Program-made: the position numbers and the translations under genes
Notes under the pieces: model-generated
The model's input: the letters and a program-made list of their open reading frames with translations, nothing else
What the model was told of the DNA's origin: nothing
Databases searched by the model: none
Assembly: GCA_002500135.1 (NCBI GenBank)
Contig: DLSM01000001.1
Span: forward strand, 57,373 to 121,372
Source: Christensenella sp. UBA7862
Lineage (GTDB): Bacteria; Bacillota; Clostridia; Christensenellales; UBA1242
Reading direction: 5' to 3'
DNA: 64,000 bases
Part shown: positions 55,459 through 61,720 of the stretch, piece after piece
Layout of the letters: each line of letters opens with the position of its first letter
Position numbering within the stretch: the stretch's first letter is position 1

Positions 55459-55740
55459 TTAGAGGCTTGCTAAGAAGTCTTCCAGAAGTTTAACTTGTTT
55501 TTCTGTCAGATTGGAAACATCTATTGTGTGACTGTTCTCGTCTTTGAAAAAAGTTTCCATTGTTACCCCAAGCCCTTGGCAGATATATCCAAGATATTCC
55601 ACAGTTGGACATTTCCTTCCCGCTTCAAGGTCATTTATATATGTTGGCGACACGCCAGCCAAGTTTGCAAGTGCATTTTTCTTTATGCCTTTGCTCTCTC
55701 TTATTCTTTTTATTTTGTTCCCAATCTCAACTGCAGTCAT
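55459..55740 (-). CDS. XRE/Cro-type helix-turn-helix regulator, 93 aa
   Basis: The product starts at ATG 55740 on the minus strand with a GAGG site 5 nt away. Residues 5-60 form a five-helix HTH_3 domain: IGNKIKRIRESKGIKKNALANLAGVSPTYINDLEAGRKCPTVEYLGYICQGLG in 55555-55725, with the usual turn Ala-Gly-Val-Ser. The remaining 25 residues (VSNLTEKQVKLLEDFLASL) may be a dimerisation helix. It resembles SinR/SlrR or phage-repressor-like regulators. It is divergent from a strong plus-strand promoter, and repeated ATTGTGTT boxes lie between, so self-control and control of that promoter are likely. Target genes are unknown. Confidence 0.9.
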   Translation of the reverse strand: MTAVEIGNKIKRIRESKGIKKNALANLAGVSPTYINDLEAGRKCPTVEYLGYICQGLGVTMETFFKDENSHTIDVSNLTEKQVKLLEDFLASL

Positions 55741-55760
55741 ATTATCCTCGCTTATCTTAA

Positions 55761-55766
55761 ATTATA
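55761..55766 (-). promoter_or_regulatory. -10 box of the XRE gene
   Basis: TATAAT on the minus strand, 20 nt before the ATG. The -35 region is weak and overlaps the inverted repeat at 55778-55801. Confidence 0.5.
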
Positions 55767-55777
55767 AAGAAAATTTT

Positions 55778-55824
55778 ACACAAATATTTAAACTATTGTG
55801 TTGACAAATTAAAACCATTGTGTT
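55778..55824. promoter_or_regulatory. Probable operator sites of the XRE regulator
   Basis: ACACAA (55778-55783) and TTGTGT (55796-55801) form an inverted repeat. The octamer ATTGTGTT occurs at 55795-55802 and again at 55817-55824, 22 bp or about two helical turns apart. These sites overlap the -35 box and spacer of the plus-strand promoter and the -35 region of the XRE gene. Confidence 0.5.
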
Positions 55825-55829
55825 ATTAT
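55801..55829 (+). promoter_or_regulatory. Strong plus-strand promoter divergent from the XRE gene
   Basis: TTGACA (55801-55806), 17 bp, TATTAT (55824-55829). The next recognised plus-strand gene, spo0A, is 395 bp away. Confidence 0.65.
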
Positions 55830-56224
55830 GTGATAAAATCATGAAAAATATATAAGTTATGGGCTTATTGAAATTTGGATATAGGGAAAAGTCCTATAAA
55901 ACGGCTTTAAATGAAGTTTTGTGTGTGTAAATTATGTTATATTTGACACAAAACGCTTTAAAGTGAACAAATAGTGAATATATTGCGATTTTATTTTTCA
56001 AAACGATAAAATTAACAAAAAAAACAGAGAATTTGGGCTTTTCTTTTAAAAAAATATTTAAAATATTGTTTATATGTTTGAAAAATAAGTTTTCCGTCTT
56101 TTTTCGAGCAATTATACCCTTTAGGGACAGTGAATGACAATATCCAACAGCGAATATTGTTACCTTTTTTCTTATTATGTGTTAGTATCATTGTATCAAC
56201 AAAATTTAAAAGGAGATCGGTTTT
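55830..56224. other. Gene-poor region between the XRE control region and spo0A
   Basis: This stretch could hold a small untranslated RNA or a long spo0A leader. Seen in it: a perfect hairpin TATAGG/CCTATA (55880-55898), a 23-codon open frame 55859-55930 without ribosome site, TTTGACA at 55942-55948 (reverse complement TGTCAAA, one change from the Spo0A box TGTCGAA), CCC-TTTA-GGG at 56118-56127, and an ACAATAT/ATATTGT hairpin with downstream T-tract (56137-56170). No firm gene call is possible. Confidence 0.35.
56180..56188 (+). promoter_or_regulatory. Extended -10 of spo0A
   Basis: TGT-TAGTAT (TAGTAT 56183-56188), with TTACCT 17 bp upstream as a poor -35. The leader would be about 30 nt and carries AAGGAG. 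I could not find a good SigH-type promoter (both elements at correct spacing). Confidence 0.4.
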
Positions 56225-56977
56225 ATGATTAAAACAATATTACTTGATCAAAATGAAGAAAGCAGAAGAAGTTTACGTGAGTTTTTGGAGAAAACGGGAA
56301 AATTTGAAATGATGGAGGAAGACAGCAACGGTCAAAGCGGACTTGAGAAAATTGAAAAGCATAAGCCAGATGTTGTGGCACTGGATATTGTGCTTGAAGG
56401 CTTTGACGGATATGAAGTTTTGGAACGCTTGAAGTCATTTGATGAAAGACCAAAAATTCTTGTTCTCTCATCACTTAAAAACGAGGGCTTTGCCCAAAAG
56501 GCTGTGGACCTTGGGGCAGATTATGTTCTTGCAAAACCAGTGGAAGAAGAAATTGTTGCAAAACGAATTGAGGAACTGGTGGGGCAGAGCGAAGTGTTGC
56601 GTGTTGATGGCAAACGCATGCCAAAAAATAGAGCGCTTGAAGAAAAGATTAGCAACATATTTATTACAGTTGGAATTCCAGCACATATTAAAGGTTATCA
56701 GTTCTTGCGAGAGGCAATAAAAATGGCGATTGAAGAACCTGACATAATAAATTCAATTACAAAACAACTTTATCCTTCCATTGCAACCAGATTTTCAACC
56801 AGTGCAAGCAAAGTGGAAAGAGCAATTAGACATGCTATTGAAGTGGCGTGGAATAGAGGCAAAATTGAAAACATTAACAACCTTTTTGGCATAAAAGTTT
56901 ATGACAGCAACGAAAAACCAACCAATGGCGAGTTTATTGCCCTTGTTGCGGATAAAATGCTTGTTGAAGGGGCTTAA
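56225..56977 (+). CDS. spo0A: Sporulation master regulator Spo0A
   Basis: This 250-residue response regulator governs entry into sporulation. The receiver domain (1-120) has the phosphoryl-accepting Asp in VVALDIVLEGFDGYEVL (about residue 54), the Ser of ILVLSS and the Lys of LAKPVEEE. The usual Asp-Asp pair of the first loop is here Asp-Gln (LLDQNEE), so one magnesium ligand is replaced. The C-terminal DNA-binding domain is strongly conserved: GIPAHIKGYQFLREAI, KQLYPSIATRF, ASKVERAIRHAIEVAWNRG (recognition helix) and KPTNGEFIALVADK. ATG 56225 follows AAAAGGAG. It stands alone; spoIVB, its usual neighbour, is absent. Confidence 0.96.
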   Translation: MIKTILLDQNEESRRSLREFLEKTGKFEMMEEDSNGQSGLEKIEKHKPDVVALDIVLEGFDGYEVLERLKSFDERPKILVLSSLKNEGFAQKAVDLGADYVLAKPVEEEIVAKRIEELVGQSEVLRVDGKRMPKNRALEEKISNIFITVGIPAHIKGYQFLREAIKMAIEEPDIINSITKQLYPSIATRFSTSASKVERAIRHAIEVAWNRGKIENINNLFGIKVYDSNEKPTNGEFIALVADKMLVEGA

Positions 56978-57116
56978 ATGAGGCTTACTTGGGGCAAAAC
57001 AGCGTTTTATCTTAAAAAAAATGAAAATACATAAATAATTTTTGAAAAACTAGTTAAAATCACTTGTGTATTATAGAGAAATGTGATAAAAAGTTGCTGA
57101 TTGTGAGGGAGAAAAA

Positions 57117-57617
57117 ATGAAACAAACATATATCAGATGCCCTAGGTGTGAACTTAACTATATTTTGAAAAAAGATAAATATTGCAACGTCTGCAAGGCA
57201 GAAATGAAAGCTGTTGGAAATATGGGAACTGACGAGGACATGGATCTTGAGCTTTGCCCAATTTGCAAGACCAATTATATAAACGCTGACGAAGACATTT
57301 GCCCAGCGTGCGCAAAAGAAAGAGAAGAAGAGGAAGAAGATGCAGTGCCAACTTCCGTTTGGGACACTTACACATCTCCAGACGATGACGAAGGCTATAA
57401 CGATGACGAGGACAGCGATATGGTGTCTATAACAGGGCTGGACGATAATCCTCTTGATGACGACTCTTTGGACCTTGGTCTTGATGACGAAGACGAGCAA
57501 GAAGACCTTGATGACGAATCATCAGAACCAGACGAACTGGACGAAGACTTTGACGACATTGGTGACGATGAAGATGCTGATGGCGATGACGATGACGAAG
57601 AAGACGATGACGAATAA
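57117..57617 (+). CDS. Double zinc-ribbon protein with long acidic tail, 166 aa
   Basis: ATG 57117 follows GAGGGAG. Residues 1-65 carry two zinc ribbons with ligand pairs CPRC...CNVC and CPIC...CPAC. From about residue 68 to the end the chain is almost only Asp, Glu and small residues (for example DDEDEQEDLDDESSEPDELD), about 100 residues with a very strong negative charge. There is no signal peptide. Acidic tails of this sort are seen in RNA polymerase delta subunit and in DNA-mimic or chaperone-like proteins, but the zinc-ribbon head does not match RpoE. Role unknown; binding to a basic or nucleic-acid-binding partner is inference. It has its own terminator. Confidence 0.78.
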   Translation: MKQTYIRCPRCELNYILKKDKYCNVCKAEMKAVGNMGTDEDMDLELCPICKTNYINADEDICPACAKEREEEEEDAVPTSVWDTYTSPDDDEGYNDDEDSDMVSITGLDDNPLDDDSLDLGLDDEDEQEDLDDESSEPDELDEDFDDIGDDEDADGDDDDEEDDDE

Positions 57618-57626
57618 TTTTAACAT

Positions 57627-57652
57627 AACCTCCTTGTGGGGTTTTTGTTTTT
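57627..57652 (+). terminator. Terminator of the zinc-ribbon gene
   Basis: AACCTC and GGGGTT around CTTGT, then TTTGTTTTTT. Confidence 0.6.
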
Positions 57653-57682
57653 TAGACTAATTTTCCAAATTTTGGGCATAAT
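57653..57682 (+). promoter_or_regulatory. Possible promoter of veg
   Basis: TAGACT (57653-57658), 18 bp, CATAAT (57677-57682). The -10 is 14 nt from the ATG, so the leader would be only about 8 nt and begin in the GGGGG ribosome site. Confidence 0.45.
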
Positions 57683-57696
57683 ATTTTGGGGGCAAA

Positions 57697-57975
57697 ATGA
57701 AAAGAGGTCTTTTAAACTTAAATGATATTAAAGAAAGAATAAATGCCATAAAAGGGGAAGAAATAGACATTTCCATAAATCGTGGCAGAAGAAAGATAGA
57801 AACTTATCAAGGAATTGTAGAAAGTACTTATCCTTCAGTTTTTACAGTGCGGGTTTTAAATGATAGCAATGTCAAATCAGTTACTTGCTCATATTCAGAT
57901 GTCTTGTGTGGCGATGTAAAAATTAACGACAGTGAGGAAGAAGTCTTGAAGATGCAAGTGGAAAATAAAATTTAA
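57697..57975 (+). CDS. veg: Veg-family protein
   Basis: This 92-residue protein has the typical plan. A short helix LNDIKERINAIKGEEIDI comes first, then a small SH3-like beta barrel with the signature GRRKIE, YQGIVESTYPSVFTVRV and VTCSYSDVLCGDV, which match Bacillus Veg (GRRK, TYPSVF, SYADIL). Veg stimulates biofilm gene expression in Bacillus by an effect on SinR/SlrR. An XRE regulator of that general type lies 2 kb upstream here, but a link is not shown. It is followed by the spore protein gene sipL, a neighbourhood known in clostridia. Confidence 0.93.
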   Translation: MKRGLLNLNDIKERINAIKGEEIDISINRGRRKIETYQGIVESTYPSVFTVRVLNDSNVKSVTCSYSDVLCGDVKINDSEEEVLKMQVENKI

Positions 57976-58074
57976 AAAGTTTTTTCAAATTGGAATAATT
58001 TTGAAAGTTGTTTTGTATTTATGTAACAATCAGCAAGACAACTTTTTTTGTTGCCGAAATTGGAGGGTAGAAAT

Positions 58075-59586
58075 TTGGAAAACGCAAACGAACTTAACAT
58101 TGCAACAAGCAAAAGAGTGGGTGACCTTGAAATTACAAACATTGTGGGACTTTCGGGGGAAGGTGAAAGAATTACAAAAGTGCTGACAGCAACATCTCAG
58201 CCACGAATCGAAAAAATTTCAACCTCTATGGGTGAAGCAAAGGTTGAAGGAAAGATTTGCTATAACTTTTTGGTGCAACAAGAAAACGGAGAAATAGTAA
58301 ATATAAATAGGGAAGAAAACTTTGTCGGCAGTTATCAAAACGAAAATATAAAAGACGGCTGTGAAGTTTTTGGCAGAGCGATGCTTGTTGACTTGTCCAC
58401 TGATGGCTCGGTGGGGGATGACATCAGATACACAAGCAAAATTAGAATTTCACTTTTTGCAGTGTGTCACGATGCGGACATTTCTTGTGCAGTGGCTCCA
58501 GACGGAGTGTTTGTAAAGGAAGAGGAAACGTCATATATGTCCTTTGCGGGCAAGTTTGACACTGCGGCAAACATTTTCTTTGACTTGCAAAAAGATAGCA
58601 AAATAAGCCGTGTTCTGTGCGTCAGAAACTATGCCACAATCAAAAATGTTATACCGTCAGACGGCTACTTTGCAGTGTCGGGCGAAGTGTATTCAAATGT
58701 TGTTTACCAAACGGAAGACGGGAAACTTCGAAGTATGTTTAAGCAAAACCAATTTCAAGAAGAAATTGCAGGGAACGACATAACAAGAGAATCACTTGTT
58801 GAAGCATGGGTTGTGGCTGGCTGTGGCAATGTGGAAGAAAACGTAGATAGAAATGTGTTTGAAGTGTCAATTCCACTGTATATCGAAGGCTTGGTGTATA
58901 ATAAACAAGCAGAAAATTGTATTGTTGACGCTTTCAGTCCAAAATGTGAAGTGAAACTTACAACCACAAGTTTTGAACAAACAGAATTTGAAGCAACAAG
59001 ACAATTTGACGAAAATGTTTTGACCACCTTTGCAGTGCCAGAAGGCGTGCCACCTATTGACAAAATTTTGACCACAACGCCAAATAGCATTACAATAATA
59101 AACCAAGTGGCAAAGCAAGGCGAAGTGACTTTTGAAGGCATTGCAAACATTAACATTGTATTTGAAACCGCTGACGATGACGACAATATTTCCATTAACT
59201 CTCTTGATGTGGAAGTGCCTTATTCAATCTCCTACGCTTCCTCTGATATTGTGGAAAACGGCAATATCTTTGCAACAGCAAGCATTGGGGACGTGAATGT
59301 TAAAGCAAAACGTGGGGGCGAACTTGAAATACTGGCAGAAGTAAGCATAAACTTTGCCCAAAACACAAATCACACAAATGCTGTGACCACAGCAATCACC
59401 CTTGGAGAAGAAAAACCACAAAAAGACTGGGCGCTTGAAATTTACCTTGCTCACGAAGGGCAAACCTTGTGGGACGTGGCAAAAGAACTCAATGTGCCAA
59501 TGTCCACACTTGTGGAACAAAACGGTGAACTTTCACTGCCACTTACGGACGGACAAAAGATTGTAGCATACAACCAAGAAAGATAA
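58075..59586 (+). CDS. sipL: SipL-like spore coat assembly protein with SPOCS (DUF3794) and LysM domains
   Basis: TTG 58075 is chosen because GGAGGG lies 7 nt upstream; an earlier TTG at 58048 lies before that site. The 503-residue product has repeated SPOCS/DUF3794 beta domains. One around residues 30-160 includes VEGKICYNFLVQQENGEI; a second around 180-310 has VSGEVYSNVVYQTEDGKLRS; a third, more diverged, lies around 320-430. A C-terminal LysM domain occupies about 455-503 (YLAHEGQTLWDVAKELNVPMSTLVEQNG). This plan equals SipL of Clostridioides difficile, whose LysM domain binds SpoIVA to anchor the coat on the forespore. A terminator follows. Confidence 0.85.
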   Translation: MENANELNIATSKRVGDLEITNIVGLSGEGERITKVLTATSQPRIEKISTSMGEAKVEGKICYNFLVQQENGEIVNINREENFVGSYQNENIKDGCEVFGRAMLVDLSTDGSVGDDIRYTSKIRISLFAVCHDADISCAVAPDGVFVKEEETSYMSFAGKFDTAANIFFDLQKDSKISRVLCVRNYATIKNVIPSDGYFAVSGEVYSNVVYQTEDGKLRSMFKQNQFQEEIAGNDITRESLVEAWVVAGCGNVEENVDRNVFEVSIPLYIEGLVYNKQAENCIVDAFSPKCEVKLTTTSFEQTEFEATRQFDENVLTTFAVPEGVPPIDKILTTTPNSITIINQVAKQGEVTFEGIANINIVFETADDDDNISINSLDVEVPYSISYASSDIVENGNIFATASIGDVNVKAKRGGELEILAEVSINFAQNTNHTNAVTTAITLGEEKPQKDWALEIYLAHEGQTLWDVAKELNVPMSTLVEQNGELSLPLTDGQKIVAYNQER

Positions 59587-59609
59587 AAACTCCCTGCGGG
59601 GAGTTTTTT
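59585..59609 (+). terminator. Terminator of sipL
   Basis: AAAACTCCC, loop TGC, GGGGAGTTTT, then T. Confidence 0.9.
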
Positions 59610-59617
59610 ATCTTTCA

Positions 59618-59784
59618 ATGATATTTACTTCGTGAATGGTAGTTCCCTAAAGAAACTCGTCCACGAATGTGGACATAATTTCCTTTTTGGGAACATGATA
59701 TTCGCCTTGCGTGCAAGTCGAATGATATTTTCCCGTACCCGCAAAACTGCGGAAAGCGGGAAAGTGATTGGCTCTGCGAAGCAG
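59618..59784. repeat. Hairpin array punctuated by ATGATATT
   Basis: ATGATATT occurs at 59618-59625, 59695-59702 and 59722-59729. Between and around them are ATTTAC/GTGAAT (59623-59637), GTTCCC/GGGAAC (59642-59694) enclosing GTCCAC/GTGGAC (59659-59674), ATTCGCCTTGC/GCAAGTCGAAT (59700-59723), TTTCCCG/CGGGAAA (59729-59763) and CTGC/GCAG (59774-59784). Nearly every base is in a stem. It looks like a noncoding interspersed palindromic repeat element lying between sipL and mrnC. Confidence 0.65.
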
Positions 59785-59806
59785 TTTAGTGCAAGGCAAA
59801 TTCTTC

Positions 59807-59835
59807 TTTTCAATTTGAAAATAATGTGATATAAT
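59807..59835 (+). promoter_or_regulatory. Promoter abutting mrnC
   Basis: TTTTCA (59807-59812), 17 bp, extended -10 TGA-TATAAT (TATAAT 59830-59835). Six nt (GCGGGC) separate it from ATG 59842, with no ribosome site. Confidence 0.65.
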
Positions 59836-59841
59836 GCGGGC

Positions 59842-60324
59842 ATGGAAAAGAAAGAGAAAGATTGTATTGGAAGCCTTGCGGGGCTTAATATGGGTTTTGG
59901 GGCGGAAAGGGTGGCTCATGCAAGGGAAGAAAGTTCGCTTAGTCTTGCGTTTTTGGGGGATAGTGTGTGGACACTGCTTGTGCGAGATTATTTTTGCCAA
60001 AAGACTACTTTTAAAAATAACAATCTTCATAGGTTATGCACAAAGTTTGTTAAGGCGAGTTTTCAGGCAAAGGCTGTGGAGCAGATTATGGGGCTTCTTT
60101 CTGATGAAGAATTGGGCGTTTTTAAGCGTGCGAGAAACACCAAAATGGCGACTGTGTCCAAAAATTCAACGCTTGCGGACTACAAATACGCAACGGGGTT
60201 TGAGGCAATACTCGGCTATCACTATTTGACGGGTAATTTTGGGCGTATAAAATGGGTTTTTGAGCAGTTTTTGGGTGAGTTCGATAAAACACTCGAGGAA
60301 TATGAAAAGGGGAAAAGAAAATGA
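59842..60324 (+). CDS. mrnC: Mini-ribonuclease III
   Basis: This 160-residue enzyme is an RNase III catalytic domain without the dsRNA-binding domain, which in Bacillus matures 23S rRNA. The catalytic block is SLAFLGDSVWTLLVRDYF (Asp of GDSV), followed by RARNTKMATVSKNSTLADYKYATGFEAILGYHYL in 60130-60231 with its Glu. The residues before the core (MEKKEKDCIGSLAGLNMG) are ordinary. The gene starts 6 nt behind a TATAAT box. It overlaps rlmB by 4 nt (ATGA), as expected for the mrnC-rlmB pair of Firmicutes. Confidence 0.94.
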   Translation: MEKKEKDCIGSLAGLNMGFGAERVAHAREESSLSLAFLGDSVWTLLVRDYFCQKTTFKNNNLHRLCTKFVKASFQAKAVEQIMGLLSDEELGVFKRARNTKMATVSKNSTLADYKYATGFEAILGYHYLTGNFGRIKWVFEQFLGEFDKTLEEYEKGKRK

Positions 60325-61037
60325 TTATAAGTGGCAAAAACAGCGTGTATGAAGCATTGGTTGCGGGCAAGACGATTAACAAGGTTATGCTTGACAGCAG
60401 TAAAATGGACGATTTTTCAAAAAAGATTGTGGAGTTGTGCAAAAAATCTCACACAAGGTTTGACTTTGTGCAAAGAAAGTCGCTTGACAAGTTGTCCGAA
60501 CATCATCAAGGGGTGGTGGCGGAGATAACAGATTTTTGCTACTGCGATGTGGATGAAATTTTAAGTAGCAAAGGCGAAAAGGGTAGTTTTATTGTTATTC
60601 TTGACGGGGTACAAGACCCACACAATTTTGGAAGCATTATTCGTGTGTGCGAATGTGCGGGCGTTGACGGAATTATTATTGAATCTAGAAGAAGTTGTGC
60701 TGTGAATGAAACTGTGTTTAAGACCAGTTGCGGGGCGATAAACCACATGAAGATTGCCAAGGTAAATAACATTAACGACCAAATAAAAAAGTTGCAAGAA
60801 AAGGGTGTTTGGGTGTATTGTGCCGAGGCTGACGGGGATGATATTTACAAAACAAATCTAACTGGCGACATTGCCATAGTTATGGGCAGTGAAGGCTTTG
60901 GCGTAGGGGCACTTACTCGCAAACTTTGTGACGGGACATTGTCGCTTCCAATGTTTGGCAAGGTGAACTCACTTAATGTTTCCACAGCCACCAGTGCTAT
61001 GGTGTATGAAATTGTCCGCCAAAGACAAGCAAAGTAA
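60321..61037 (+). CDS. rlmB: TrmH-family 23S rRNA 2'-O-methyltransferase (RlmB-like)
   Basis: This 238-residue SPOUT enzyme has an N-terminal substrate-binding domain (ISGKNSVYEAL, HHQGVVAEI) and the knotted catalytic domain. Motif 1 is DGVQDPHNFGSIIRVCECAGVD (with Asn and Arg), motif 2 is AIVMGSEGFGVG and motif 3 is LSLPMFGKVNSLNVSTATS. By family it methylates a guanosine of the 23S peptidyl-transferase region. It follows mrnC with a 4-nt overlap. The usual yacP gene between rlmB and sigH is missing; sigH follows after 47 bp. Confidence 0.94.
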   Translation: MIISGKNSVYEALVAGKTINKVMLDSSKMDDFSKKIVELCKKSHTRFDFVQRKSLDKLSEHHQGVVAEITDFCYCDVDEILSSKGEKGSFIVILDGVQDPHNFGSIIRVCECAGVDGIIIESRRSCAVNETVFKTSCGAINHMKIAKVNNINDQIKKLQEKGVWVYCAEADGDDIYKTNLTGDIAIVMGSEGFGVGALTRKLCDGTLSLPMFGKVNSLNVSTATSAMVYEIVRQRQAK

Positions 61038-61041
61038 ATTG

Positions 61042-61070
61042 TTGCAAATGTGAAATATGTTTGATATAAT
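61042..61070 (+). promoter_or_regulatory. Promoter of sigH-dnaX
   Basis: TTGCAA (61042-61047), 17 bp, extended -10 TGA-TATAAT (TATAAT 61065-61070), 14 nt before ATG 61085. The predicted leader is about 8 nt. Confidence 0.7.
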
Positions 61071-61084
61071 ATAAACGGAAGAAA

Positions 61085-61720
61085 ATGGAAGAAAAGAATT
61101 TTAACCTTGACGACATAGAACTTTTGCAAAAGGCAAGGGGTGGTGACGAAGTTTCGCTGAATGAACTTATGTCACGCTACAAACCACTTGTCACTCGTGT
61201 TTCACGCAAATATTTTCTTGCAAACGCCGAGCCAAGTGACCTTTTGCAAGAGGGAATGATTGGACTTTTTAAGGCTTATAGAAATTTTGACGAACATTCA
61301 AACACCACATTCAAAACTTTTGCCACATTGTGCATAACTCGTCAAATTCAACAAGCCCTAACACATGATTCAAGGCAAAAAAACATTCCAATGCAAGCGT
61401 ATCTTTCCATAAACAATCAAGGCAAGGTGCTTTTGTGCGAAAATGACGACATTGACGACTCAAACGAAGAAAACGGGTTTTACATTGAAGCCCACGAACT
61501 TTCTCCAGAAGAAACAGTGCTTTTTAGGGAGAAACTTCAAGAAACGGGGCGAGTTATTGACAAACTTTTAAGCCCACTTGAAAAACGTGTCCTTGGAAGT
61601 TACATATCTGGGCATAACTATCAAGAAATTTCAAAAATTATGAACAAACAGCCAAAAAGCATTGACAATGCTTTGCAAAGGATTAAAATAAAGTTAAGAG
61701 ATTTAAAAGGAGCGGACTGA
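61085..61720 (+). CDS. sigH: RNA polymerase sigma-H factor
   Basis: This 211-residue sigma-70-family factor has region 2 (DLLQEGMIGLFKAYRNFDEH-FKTFATLCITRQI, about residues 55-95) and region 4 (SPLEKRVLGSYISGHNYQEISKIMNKQPKSIDNALQRIKIKL, in 61573-61698). CITRQI, RQK-IP and KSIDNALQR are diagnostic for SigH. SigH directs early stationary-phase and sporulation genes, among them spo0A in Bacillus. The gene overlaps dnaX by one base (TGATG), and the dnaX ribosome site AAAGGAG lies in its last codons, so the two are translationally coupled, an unusual pairing. Confidence 0.95.
   Translation: MEEKNFNLDDIELLQKARGGDEVSLNELMSRYKPLVTRVSRKYFLANAEPSDLLQEGMIGLFKAYRNFDEHSNTTFKTFATLCITRQIQQALTHDSRQKNIPMQAYLSINNQGKVLLCENDDIDDSNEENGFYIEAHELSPEETVLFREKLQETGRVIDKLLSPLEKRVLGSYISGHNYQEISKIMNKQPKSIDNALQRIKIKLRDLKGAD

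Noticed and set aside
55544..55804. Plus-strand frames across the XRE gene
   Set aside because: They are antisense to a clear helix-turn-helix gene and lack ribosome sites.
55942..55948. Spo0A box upstream of spo0A
   Set aside because: TTTGACA is the reverse complement of TGTCAAA, one base off the consensus and indistinguishable from a lone -35 hexamer; kept only as a note.
56023..56031. SigH-type -10 (AGAGAATTT) for spo0A
   Set aside because: The -10 pattern fits, but no -35 of the SigH type lies at the right distance; similar GAAT words occur by chance in this AT-rich region.
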